From Salvelinus alpinus (lineage: Eukaryota; Chordata; Actinopteri; Salmoniformes; Salmonidae), in contig NC_092098.1 in assembly GCF_045679555.1 (NCBI RefSeq), positions 21,668,038 to 21,732,037 on the forward strand: a DNA stretch of 64,000 bases, read 5' to 3'. Shown here in pieces: positions 1 through 9,018 of this stretch (its first letter is position 1; every line of letters starts with the position of its first letter). The position numbers and the translations under genes were made by a program. The notes under the pieces were generated by a model. The model did not search any database and had not been told where the DNA came from. It saw nothing but the letters and a program-made list of their open reading frames with translations.

Positions 1-1239
1 GGCTGGCGGCTCTGGCAGATCCTGGCTGGCTGGCGGCTCTGGCAGATCCTGGCTGGCTGGCGGCTCTGGCAGATCCTGGCTGGCGGGCGGCTCCGGCTGC
101 TCCTGGCTGGCGTGCGGCTCCGGCTGCTCCTGTCTGGCGGGCGGCTCCGGCTGCTCCTGTCTGGCGGGCGGCTCCGGCTGCTCCTGTCTGGCGGGTGGCT
201 CTGGCTGCTCCTGTCTGGCGGGCGGCTCTGGCTGCCCCTGTCTGGCGGGCGGCTCTGGCTGCTCAGGACAGACGGGCGGCTTTGAAGGCTCAGGACAGAC
301 GGGCGGCTTTGAAGGCTCAGGACAGACGGGCAGTTCAGGCGGCTCTGGGCAGACGGGCAGCGCTGGCAGCGCTTGGCAGACGGACAGCTCAGACGGCGTT
401 GGGCAGGCGGGCAGCGCAGGCAACGCTGGGCAGACGGACAGCGCAGACGGCTCTGGGCAGGCAGGCAGCTCAGATAGCGCTGGGCAGACGGCAGACTCTG
501 GCCGGCTGAGGCGCACAGTAGGCCTGGTGCGTGGTACCGGAACTGGAGGTACCGGGCTAAGGACACGCACCTCAAGGCTAGTGCGGGGAGCAGCAACAGG
601 ACGCACAGGACTCTGGAGACGCACAGGAGGCTTGGTGCGTGGTGCCGGAACTGGTGGTACCGGGCTGGAGACACGCACCTTAGGGCGAGTGCGTGGAGGA
701 GGAACAGGGCTCTGGAGACACACTGGAAGCCTGGTGCGTGGTGTTGGCACTGGTGGTACTGGGCTGGGGCGGGGAGGTGGCGCCGGATATACCGGACCGT
801 GCAGGCGTACTGGCTCCCTTGTGCACTGAGCCTGCCCAACCTTACCTGGTTGAATGCTCCCCGTAGCCCGACCAGTGCGGGGAGGTGGAATAACCCGCAC
901 TGGGCTGTGTTGGCGAAGCGGGGACACCATGCGTAAGGCAGGTCCCATGTATGCCGGCCCGAGGAGACGCACTGGAGACCAGACGCGTTGAGCCGGCTCC
1001 ATGGCACCTGGCTCAATGCCCAATCTAGCCCTGCCAGTGCGGGGAGGTGGAATAACCCGCACCGGGCTATGCACATGTACAGGAGACACCATGCGCTCTA
1101 CCGCATAACACGGTGTCTGCCCGTACTCTCGCTTCCCACGGTAAGCACGGAGAGTTGGCGCAGGTCTCCTACCTGACTTCGCCACACTCCGTTGTAGCCC
1201 TCCCCCCCCAAATTTTTTTGGGGCTGACTCACAGGCTTC
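1..1239 (-). CDS. Proline-rich nonapeptide-repeat ORF of LTR element A, partial
   Basis: The minus strand is open from 1239 to the window edge, about 413 codons without a stop. The first ATG in this frame that also precedes the repeats is at 1002, but the frame may be entered by frameshift from the gag-like ORF. The upstream half is rich in SPV, PPPR and VPPVP motifs. From about 350 leftward it becomes a 9-residue repeat with core PEPPA and tail RQEQ, from a 27-bp tandem unit. Element B has the same PEPPA core with a different tail. Function unknown; a structural or gag-like role is inferred only from its place after the 5' LTR. Confidence 0.6.
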
Positions 1240-1511
1240 CTACCACGTCGTCGTGCTGCCTCCATTCGCCGGTATCCCTCACACTGCGCCAGAGAATCCC
1301 AGGCGGGCTCCGGCATTTTCCCTGGGTCGATCGCCCACCTGTCGATCTCCTCCCACGTAGTGTAGTCCAGATTTTGCTCCCATTGCCATTCCTCCTTGCG
1401 CTGCTCCTGCTGCCGCTTATCACGCTGCTTGGTCCCGTTATGGTGGGTAATTCTGTCACAATCGTCTTGATGAGGAAGAGTGGACCAAGGCGCAGCGTGA
1501 TATAAATACAT
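1098..1511 (-). CDS. Gag-like N-terminal ORF of LTR element A
   Basis: A 137-codon open frame starts at an ATG inside the LTR (1511), a few bases after the AATAAA signal, crosses the LTR end at 1454 and stops with TAG at 1098-1100. The start MYLYHAAPWST parallels MEPYHAAFWST in element B, and the following charged stretch containing TKQR is also shared. The downstream proline-rich frame is the -1 frame and overlaps this ORF between 1239 and 1098. The family is not recognised. It could be a true gag N-terminus or a conserved non-coding LTR end that happens to be open. Confidence 0.5.
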   Translation of the reverse strand: MYLYHAAPWSTLPHQDDCDRITHHNGTKQRDKRQQEQRKEEWQWEQNLDYTTWEEIDRWAIDPGKMPEPAWDSLAQCEGYRRMEAARRRGRKPVSQPQKNLGGEGYNGVWRSQVGDLRQLSVLTVGSESTGRHRVMR

Positions 1512-1911
1512 CCTCTTTTTATTATACGAAGAAGATGAACATGAAACGAAACACTTTACAAACTAACAAAACAACAAACGACCGTGAAGCTACAAAACAA
1601 AAGTGCACACACAAGCTACTAACGTTTAGACATAGACAATTACCCACAACAGCCTAATGCCTATGGCTGCCTTAAATATGGCTCCCAATCAGAGACAACA
1701 ATAAACAGCTGTCTCTGATTGAGAACCAAACCAGGCAACCATAGACTTTCCTAAACACCATCACTGAACACAACCCCATACACTCTACAAAACCCCCTAT
1801 ACAATACAACCACCCAAGACGAGACAAATACACACAAACATCCCCCATGTCACACCCTGACCTAACTAAAATAATACAGAAAACAAAGATAACTAAGGCC
1901 AGGGCGTGACA
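1454..1911 (-). repeat. 5' LTR of element A
   Basis: The 458-bp unit begins TGTCAC and ends GTGACA on the minus strand. It contains a segment shared with the other LTRs here (around 1672-1730, 'cagagacaacaataaacag' on the plus strand) and an AATAAA signal close to its 3' end at about 1520. The solo LTR at 33782-34183 and the LTRs of element B share this architecture at lower identity. Confidence 0.8.
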
Positions 1912-2234
1912 CCTGACCATTCTGCCTGCCCTGACCTCGAGCCTGCCTGCCACACTGTACCTCCTGAGTATCAGCCTACTCAGTGCCAGATTACAATTGT
2001 AATGAGTTTACACAAATATTAGTGTGCTCTTATTGTGGGACTTTAACTTTCCCCTCACAATTCAGTCTATTGTGCGCAATGTTCAGCCTAATTTATGGAT
2101 CTTCGGTCCATGAAATGAAGTTCTCCCACAGAGCACAACTGTGAAGAGTTTTCACAAATATTAGCATCATAGCTCTAATTGCGTGACTCTGAAACCACTG
2201 AAATTATCAACATTAAGCTCATAAATCAAACTAT
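1912..2234. repeat. Flank with a diverged 132-bp direct repeat
   Basis: Two related segments, near 2003-2046 and 2136-2190, both contain 'cacaaatattag' followed by a similar 30-bp tail, giving a period of about 132 bp. The part around 2040-2115 is also related, in inverted orientation, to 4485-4595 on the far side of element B. No coding potential. Confidence 0.5.
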
Positions 2235-2575
2235 TGTCACTCCCTGACCATAGAAAGCTTTTTATTCTCTATGTTGGTTAGGTCGGGGTGTCACTAGGGT
2301 GGGTTATCAAGGTGATTATATATCTATGTTGGCCTCGTATGGTTCCCAATCAGAGGCAGCTGTTTATCGTTGTCTCTGATTGGGGATCATATTTAGGCAG
2401 CCATTTCCCCATTGTGCTTTGTGGGATCTTGTCTATGTATAGTTGCCTGCCAGCACTACATTAGCTTCACGTTTCGTTTTGCGCCCTATTGTTTTCTGTG
2501 AGTTTCACTTCCAAATAAAGAGGATGGAACCATACCACGCTGCGTTTTGGTCCACTCGTTATAACGAACGCGACA
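2235..2575 (+). repeat. 5' LTR of element B
   Basis: Starts TGTCAC and ends GCGACA. The polyadenylation signal AATAAA lies at 2513-2518 and is followed six bases later by an ATG (2524) that opens the gag-like frame. Confidence 0.8.
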
Positions 2576-2742
2576 GAAGATCCCACCAACAACGCACCAA
2601 GCAGCGTGCCCAGGAGGAGCAGGGATCCTGGGCCTGGGAGGAAAGCCAGGAGTGGAGGACATCCTGGACGTGGGACGAGATTATGGCAGGAGACAGAAGC
2701 CTGCCATGGAAGCAGGCGGAAGGAGCGAGGGAGCAACAATGA
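2524..2742 (+). pseudogene. Gag-like N-terminal ORF of LTR element B
   Basis: An ATG within the LTR opens 72 codons that run through the LTR end and stop at a TGATGA pair (2740-2745). The start MEPYHAAFWST and the following TKQR segment match element A. Beyond the stop the same frame still resembles A (WRSQ, then QLPVLTV near 2825-2870), so the stop looks like decay. The function of this segment is unknown. Confidence 0.5.
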
Positions 2743-4180
2743 TGACACCGGGGTTCGCGGCCACGACGGAAGCCCGAGAGGCAGCCTCAAAAAACATTTT
2801 TGGGGGGCACACGGGGTGGTTGGCGGAGCCAAGATGGGAACCAGAACCAACTCCCTGTACTCACCGTGTGGAGTTGGTCACCGTTCAGGTGCCATGTTTT
2901 CCGGTTCTACGCACCATGTCTCCAGTGCGTCTCCACAGCCCCGTGCGTTCTGTGCCAGCTTCCCGCACTAGTCGTGCTAAAATGGGTATCTGTCCAGGAC
3001 GGGTTGTGCCGGCTCAGCGCTCCTGGTCTCCAGTATGCCTCCAGGGTCCAGTACATCCTGCGCCGGCTCTACGCACTGTGTCCCCAGTGCGCCTTCACAG
3101 TCCGTGCGTGGGAGGGTGGTCATTTGTCCAGGACGCGTTGTGCCAGCTCTACGCTCCAGACCTCCAGTGTGCCTCCACCGTCCAGTACATCCTGTGCCGG
3201 ATCTACGCACTGTGTCTCCAGTGCGCCTTCACAGCCCAGTGCGTCCTATGCCAGCTCCCGGCGCTTGCCGTGCGAAGGTGGTCATTGGTCCAGGACGCGT
3301 TGTGCCAGCTCTACGCTCCAGACCTCCAGTGATGATCCATGGCCCAGAGCTTCCAGAGCTTCCGGCAACAGTTCCCAGTCCAGAGCTTCCAGCGACAGTT
3401 CCCAGTCCGGAACCTCCTGAGACAGTCCGCAGTCCGGAACCTCCAGCGACGGTCCGCAGTCCGGAACCTCCAGCGACGGTCCGCAGTCCGGAACCTCCAG
3501 CGACGGTCCGCAGTCCGGAACCTCCAGCGACGGTCCGCAGTCCGGAACCTCCAGCGACGGTCCGCAGTCCGGAACCTCCAGCGACGGTCCGCAGTCCGGA
3601 ACCTCCAGCGACAGTCCGCAGTCCAGAGTCTCCAGCGACGGTCCGCAGTCCAGAGCCTCCTGTGAGGGTTCCCAGTCCAGAGCCTCCGGCGGCGATCCAC
3701 GGTCCGGAGTCCCCGGCGACAATCCACGGTCCGGAGTCCCCGGCTACGATCTACGGTCCGGAGTCCCCGGCGACGATCTACGGTCCGGAGTCCCCGGCGA
3801 CGATCTACGGTCCGGAGTCCCCGGCGACGATCTACGGTCCGGAGTCCCCGGCGACGATCTACGGTCCGGAGTCCCCGGCGACGATCTACGGTCCGGAGCC
3901 CCCGGCGACGATCCACGGTCCGGAGCCTCCGGCGACGATCCACGGTCCGGTTCCACCGGCGACGATCCGCGGTCCGGTTCCTCCGGCGACGAGCCGCGGT
4001 CCGGTTCCTCCGGTGATGATCCGCGGTCCGGAGCTCCCGGCGACGATCCCCGCACCAGAGCCGCCACTGAAGATGACGTATCCACGAGCGGAGTGGGTAC
4101 TACGCCCCGCAAAGGGGCGTAGTACCTTATTCTCTATGTTGGTTAGGTCGGGGTGTGACCAGGGTGGGTTATCTAGGTGA
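2652..4180 (+). pseudogene. Proline-rich repeat ORF of LTR element B, one frame break
   Basis: Two open frames together cover a proline-rich product. One runs 2652-3332 and the other, which carries the repeats, 3035-4180, so there is one frame change between about 3035 and 3330. The first part has SPVRLHSPV-type motifs as in element A. From about 3353 the product becomes some 26 nonapeptides, first of type PEPPATVRS and then PESPATIYG. The frame continues into the 3' LTR and stops at 4180. No catalytic motif is present. Confidence 0.55.
3353..4060 (+). repeat. 27-bp tandem repeat array coding a nonapeptide
   Basis: About 26 units keep an exact 27-bp period without indels. Two homogenised blocks can be told apart: about 3434-3622, units starting ccggaacctcc, and about 3731-3900, units starting ccggagtcccc. 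Variation between blocks respects the reading frame. Confidence 0.9.
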
Positions 4181-4440
4181 TTATATATCTATGTTGGCCT
4201 CGTATGGTTCCCAATCAGAGGCAGCTGTTTATCGTTGTCTCTGATTGGGGATCATATTTAGGCAGCCATTTCCCCATTGTGCTTTGTGGGATCTTGTCTA
4301 TGTATAGTTGCCTGCCAGCACTACATTAGCTTCACGTTTCGTTTTGCGCCCTATTGTTTTCTGTGAGTTTCACTTCCAAATAAAGAGGATGGAACCATAC
4401 CACGCTGCATCTTGGTCCACTCCTTATAACGAACGTGACA
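4126..4440 (+). repeat. 3' LTR of element B, 5' end replaced
   Basis: It matches the 5' LTR from 'ttattctctatgttggttag' onward, but the first 30 or so bases (TGTCAC...) are missing. In their place is a perfect 12-bp inverted repeat (4097-4108 and 4114-4125) with a 5-base loop. The LTR ends GTGACA at 4440. Confidence 0.75.
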
Positions 4441-4938
4441 CCTATGTGTATTAAACATTCATATTGCAATGTACAGCGTGATACCCCATTTCATGGACCC
4501 AAGATTCATAGCTAAGTCTGTACATTGCAATATGAATGTCCAAATCGCACAATAGGCTGAATAGTGAGGTAAAGTCCAGCAGTAAAAGCTGCAAATATCA
4601 TTGCGGTAAAGTGAGTAGACATTTGCAAAAAGCAGTCAAGTCATCCGCGCTTCAGTCTCCTCCTGAATTTGAGTACCCGAATACACAACACTTTACGATA
4701 TCACGTGTTTTCTGGTAGGGGAACTCAGTTGGATGCACTTTCACAACTCATTCAAGCAAACAGTTTGAAGCACACTTATTCAATCTTTCACAATAAAAAT
4801 GATACCAAATCGCTTCTTTCATTTTCGCACCTTATCAAAAATAACTTTATCACGGCTAGAGTGAGGCTGCAGAACCCTAAAGCGGGTGCTGTTTAGCAAA
4901 TATGAAATTGTGAAAGCAAGATGTGTTTAGTCATGACA
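4441..4938. other. Non-coding flank with a 21-bp perfect inverted repeat
   Basis: Arms at 4455-4475 and 4519-4539 are perfect reverse complements separated by 43 bases. The stretch 4485-4595 resembles the inverted form of 2040-2115. No gene is seen in the rest. Confidence 0.6.
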
Positions 4939-6185
4939 TACAGTTGAAGACGGAGGTTTACATACACCTTAGCCAAATACATTTAAACTCAGGTTTTCAC
5001 AATTCCTGACATTTAATCCTAGTAAAAATTCCCTGTCTTAGGTCAGTTAGGATCACCACTTTATTTTAAGAATGTGAAATGTCAGAATAATAGTAGAGAG
5101 TGATTTATTTCAGCTTTTATTTCTTTCATCACATTCCCAGTGGGTCAGAAGTTTACATGCACTCAATTAGTATTTGGAAGCATTGCCTTTTAAATTGTTT
5201 AACTTGGGTCAATCGTTTCAGATAGCCTTCCACAAGCTTCCCACAATAAGTTGGGTGAATTTTGGCCCATTCCTCCTGACAGAGCTGGTGTAACCGAGTC
5301 AGGTTTGTCGGCCTCCTTGCTCACACACGCTTTTTCAGTTCTGCCCACAAATTTTCTGTAGGATTGAGGTCAGGGCTTTGTAATGGCCACTCCAATGCCT
5401 TGACTTTGTTGTCCTTAAGCCATTTTGCCACAACTTTGGAAGTATGCTTGGGGTCATTGTCCATTTGGAAGACCCATTTGCGACCAAGCTTTAACTTCCT
5501 GACATCCTGTCTTGAGATGTTGCTTCAATATATCCACATAATTTCCCGCCTCATGATGCCATCTATTTTGTGAAGTGCACCAGTAATGAGGTACTAGCAC
5601 CCCCACAACATGATGCTGCCACCCCCGTGCTTCACGGTTGGGATGTGGGAGTGGTATGACGGCTCCGTGGTCCCATGGTGTTTATACTTGCGTACTATTG
5701 TTTGTACAGATTAACATGGTACCTTCAGGCGTTTGGAAATTGCTCCCAAGGATGAACGAGACTTGTGGGGGTCTACAATTTATTTTCTGAGATATCTTCT
5801 GATTTCCTTTTGATTTTCCCATGATGTCAAGCGAAGAGGCACTGAGTTTGAAGGTAGGCCTTGAAATACATCCACAGGTACACCTCAGGTGCCATTAATA
5901 CAGGTAACGAGTGGAGGACAGAGGAGCCTCTTAAAGAAGAAGTTACAGGTCTGTGAGAGCCAGAAATCTTGCTTGTTTGTAGGTGACCAATACTTATTTT
6001 CCACCATAATTTGCAAATAAATTCATTAAAAATCCTACAATGTGATTTTCTGGATTTTTCTTTTCTCATTTTGTCTGTCATAGTTGAAGTGTACCTATGA
6101 TGAAAATTACAGGCCTCTCTCATCTTTTTAAGTGGGAGAACTTGCACAATTGGTGGCTGACTAAATACTTTTTTGCCCCACTGTA
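4939..6185 (-). mobile_element. Chimeric Tc1/mariner element (two families fused)
   Basis: The left end (TA at 4939-4940, then cagttgaag and gtttacatacacc) is a Sleeping-Beauty-like Tc1 terminus. The right end (agtatttagtcagcc read in reverse, with cccactgta ending at 6185) is the terminus of a different salmonid Tc1 family. The switch lies near 5886, at the bases shared by 'acacctc' and 'cctcaggtgcc'. Because the two ends come from different families, the copy should not transpose as a unit. Family recognition is from memory of Tc1 termini. Confidence 0.75.
5180..5850 (-). pseudogene. Tc1-like transposase remnant
   Basis: The minus strand of this stretch carries recognisable Tc1 transposase coding sequence (the PDLNPIEN-type region near 5365-5400 and the C-terminal part near 5200-5300), with several frame breaks. 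The product would be a DDE transposase acting on TA-flanked inverted repeats. No intact frame remains. Confidence 0.65.
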
Positions 6186-6186
6186 T

Positions 6187-6640
6187 GTGCCACCTCTATT
6201 GGAATCCTATTGGACTACTTTTTTCCTATTGGAAATTAGAGTAATCCTATTGGATCATATAGGATTCTCGCAACCCTAAAGGATTTGTGTCACCTCTATC
6301 AGAATCCTATTGGAATCCTATTGGACTACTTCTTTCCTATTGGAAATCAAAAGTAATCTTATTAAACCCTATTAGATTCTCGCAATCCTGTAGGATTTTG
6401 TGTCACTTCTATCAGAATCATATTGGAATCCATTTGTACTACTTTTTTCCTATTGGAAATCAAAAGTAATCCTAATGGATCTTATAGGATTCTCGCAATC
6501 CATAGTGTGTCACCTCTATCAGAATCCTATTGAACAATTGTTTCCCCTATTGGAAATCAATCCTATTGGATCCTATAGGTTTTTGTCTTGTAGGATTTTG
6601 TCACCCCGATCAGAATCCTATTGGATTTTTTTCCTTAATT
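6187..6640. repeat. Tandem array of about 110-bp units
   Basis: Five diverged units start near 6187, 6287, 6400, 6505 and 6599 with gtg(t/c)cacctctatcagaatc. Each contains several copies of tcctattgga or its palindromic variant. The array abuts the right end of the chimeric Tc1 element. Confidence 0.75.
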
Positions 6641-7015
6641 AAACACATTAAATTATATGTAGTTTGTTGTCATTTGTTCCAGTACAATAAAACAACATTA
6701 ATTACTATATGTTCTTTGATCAGAAACAACAGTTCTATAGTAATTTCAGTTTTATTCACCATAAAATACTATATACAATGTTACAATACCACAATATTTG
6801 GGGTGGGGGGTATGCACAGCATCTAAGGAAAATAAATGTTTAGGTACAGTAACACACAGATATGAGTTTTTCTTTCATTTATTATATAATAGTCAGCTAT
6901 GCATACAATACATGGAATGTTCCCTTTACTCTCTTTATGTTGGGATAGGGAGAGGAAAATAAAAACCTAAAGATAATGAGACCCCCCACCCAACTCTTTC
7001 CCTCCCAGGGTTGTA
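6641..7015. other. AT-rich stretch, no feature seen
   Basis: No open frame, repeat terminus or RNA gene is recognisable. Confidence 0.5.
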
Positions 7016-7146
7016 GAAACCTCCCTCCCTCCCTCCCTCCCTCCCTCCCAGGGTTGTAGAAACCCCTCTCCCTCCCTCCCTCCCTCCCTCCCTCCCTCCC
7101 TCCCTCCCTCCCTCCCAGGGTTGTAGAAACCCCTCTCCCTCCCTCC
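7016..7146. repeat. (CCCT)n microsatellite with interruptions
   Basis: Runs of ccct/ccctcc are interrupted twice by 'cagggttgtagaaacc'. The minus strand is a purine tract of repeated GGGA, a pattern able to form G-quadruplex or triplex DNA. A third interruption copy just before it (7007-7021) shows the array grew by larger units. Confidence 0.9.
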
Positions 7147-7920
7147 CTACTGGATGTAACTACCAGTGCCCATCTAGTGACCTCTTGGCACACCTGATCC
7201 AGGTGTTGTAAAAAAATAAATGATGATCTGTGTCATTAAGATTACATCAACTTGTTAATATATCTCTATGCTGTTTGGCTGTAATGCCACATAGCACACC
7301 TTTTTGACACAAATGTAAACAACCTTGCAGACAATCTCAGTAAGTTTATCAGCTATTGTTGTTGCAGTTGGCACAATAACTTTAATGTGTGATGCAGATG
7401 CACCAGATGCAAATGTTTACTCACGTTGTGTCCCCTGGACATCGGGGGGATGGAGCTGCATGAGATAGCTACTGTGCTAGCGGTTTCACCAAGTGGCAAG
7501 GGTGGCAGTTCAATATCGGTCACTTATGATGTTATTACAGTTCACATGTGTCCACTGTCCCACCTTCTTAGGTAATTGTCTAAGAGGTTTGGAGGTGCTC
7601 CATAGATGCTCCACATGTTAATTAAGCAGTCAAGGTAACTATAGTCTATAGCCACGTTTTGGGGATAAATCCTTTAAAAAGTCATGTAAATATCTATACA
7701 ATTTCAATCTACAAAATGTATAGAAATTCAATAGGAGAAAAAAACATTGAAATCCTATAGGATCCTATAGTATTTCAATTCAAGGATCCAATTAGAATCC
7801 AATTAAAATCCATTAGAAAAATCATATCAGATTTTGGAAGCAGCCCTATTGGACTCCCATGGGATTATAATCTATATGATTTATATACAATAATCTAATA
7901 GAGACAGTTTTTCAGTGTGC
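7147..7920. other. AT-rich stretch with atcctatagga palindromes
   Basis: Mostly unremarkable. At 7750-7850 there is a cluster of atcctatagga and aatccaattaga motifs related to the array at 6187-6640 and the foldback at 8090-8214. No gene. Confidence 0.5.
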
Positions 7921-7924
7921 AGGA

Positions 7925-8035
7925 GTCTGGTGTAGCGGTCTAAGCTCCTGACTCTGGACCTCCTTGATGACGTGTGTTTGATCCCTGGCTCGGCTGACTG
8001 TCTGTGCCCTTAACCACTTTCTGTACTCACATCTG
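7925..8035 (+). mobile_element. Probable tRNA-derived SINE fragment
   Basis: A box-A-like tggtgtagcggtctaag is followed about 40 bases later by a box-B-like tttgatccctggctc. That is the internal Pol III promoter spacing of a tRNA-derived SINE. It is not a tRNA gene, because no acceptor stem closes. The family was not identified. Confidence 0.5.
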
Positions 8036-8089
8036 TCCTGTCAACAAAATTATTCTGATCTCACAAAAACACATTTTACCCTAGTCTAA

Positions 8090-8214
8090 AAATCCTATTA
8101 GAATCCAAAAGAAAATCCTATCAGATTTTGGAACCAGTCCCATTTGACTCCTATAATCATATAGAATAGGTTCCAAAATCTGCTAGGATTTTCTCTTGGA
8201 TTCTAATAGGATTT
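8090..8214. repeat. Foldback element, 46-bp arms
   Basis: 8090-8135 and 8169-8214 are inverted copies with two mismatches and a 33-base loop. The arms are built of aatcctat motifs like the array at 6187-6640. Confidence 0.85.
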
Positions 8215-9018
8215 CTTTCTTTTTTTTATCCTATAGGATTTTTGTACTTGGGCAGAATCCTGATTTATCAGCCTGTCAGGAATGGCACTCACCTACTGTA
8301 AATCAAAATATTATCCACAAAACATGAAATGTTATGTACATATCAGTTATGCACGCTAACAACCAGCATAGATAAAAAGCAAGCTTGCTAGCTAGCTCAC
8401 AAGACTAGCCAAGTTAGCTGCATTATTCCTTGCATGCGATTGGCTGTGGTCTTGGGTTCGGCACCCAGCCTGGAAGACAGGGCTGTCTGTCAGGCATCAT
8501 TCAGGGCTTAAATGTCCCACGGGTGCATAGTGATCAACGCAGCCACAGGGCTACTTGATTAAGTGCATCTGAACAAATTAATGAAGGATGCATGGTACTT
8601 TTGATTATCTCTTAATCTCCACAAAGAGACCTGTCTTATTCGCGCCCATCTCAGTGAGCTAATCGATTGCGGAGGACGAGACTAATTCATTGCGGAGGCC
8701 GCAGGGATGGCACAGTCCAGGAAGAAGGGGGGTGTGGCTGTACAATACACTTCTCTCTCCAGAATGCGCTCTCTCCCACTAATTTGTGCACGTTCATTGT
8801 TTCATAACTTTATTGTGTGAATTGTTTGCGTTTGATTGTTAGTGTCTATCAATTCCCCATTACATAGGCCTATATCACCAGTAGTACATTTACCATTAAT
8901 TCCTATAATTTCTAATTTACAATGTTTGTTTGGTTATGGTAATGTCTGTTAATGCATTCAATATATTATTATTATAGATTTTACCGTTCTCATTGTCGGA
9001 CTGGACAATGAGAACGGT
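8215..9018. other. Non-coding stretch with a 15-bp hairpin
   Basis: No gene is seen. At 8983-8997 and 9004-9018 there is a perfect 15-bp inverted repeat with loop ggactg. At 8640-8720 a TAAT-containing block repeats attgcggagg twice and looks less neutral than its surroundings. Confidence 0.5.

Larger units (their letters stand above)
1..1911 (-). mobile_element. Non-autonomous LTR retroelement A, 5' part, runs off the window
   Basis: Read on the minus strand, this is a 5' LTR (1911 down to 1454) followed by an internal region that leaves the window at base 1. The internal region encodes a short gag-like segment and then a long proline-rich repeat protein. No protease, reverse transcriptase or integrase motif is seen in the part present. 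Element B (2235-4440, plus strand) is a diverged relative with the same layout. The 3' LTR would lie left of the window. No tRNA-type primer-binding site starting TGG is evident next to the LTR. Assignment to an LTR superfamily is not possible from what is visible. Confidence 0.75.
2235..4440 (+). mobile_element. Non-autonomous LTR retroelement B, both LTRs present
   Basis: A 2.2-kb element has a 5' LTR at 2235-2575 and a 3' LTR ending at 4440. The two LTRs are nearly identical from the segment 'ttattctctatgttggttag' onward. Flanking pentamers are actat (left) and cctat (right), so a 5-bp target duplication with one change is likely. Only about 1.5 kb lies between the LTRs. It encodes a gag-like start and a proline-rich repeat protein but no pol, so any mobility must have depended on another element. 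Confidence 0.8.

Noticed and set aside
195-829. Two plus-strand frames rich in RRAALA and RTG repeats
   Set aside because: They are antisense to the proline-rich nonapeptide ORF of element A and exist only because the 27-bp repeat is open in several frames.
3282-4112. Long minus-strand frames over the 27-bp array (for example 3311-3943)
   Set aside because: A period divisible by three keeps all six frames open. The plus frame matches element A (PEPPA core); the minus frames have no such support.
6897-7193. Minus-strand GREGGREGG frame
   Set aside because: Translation of the (CCCT)n tract.
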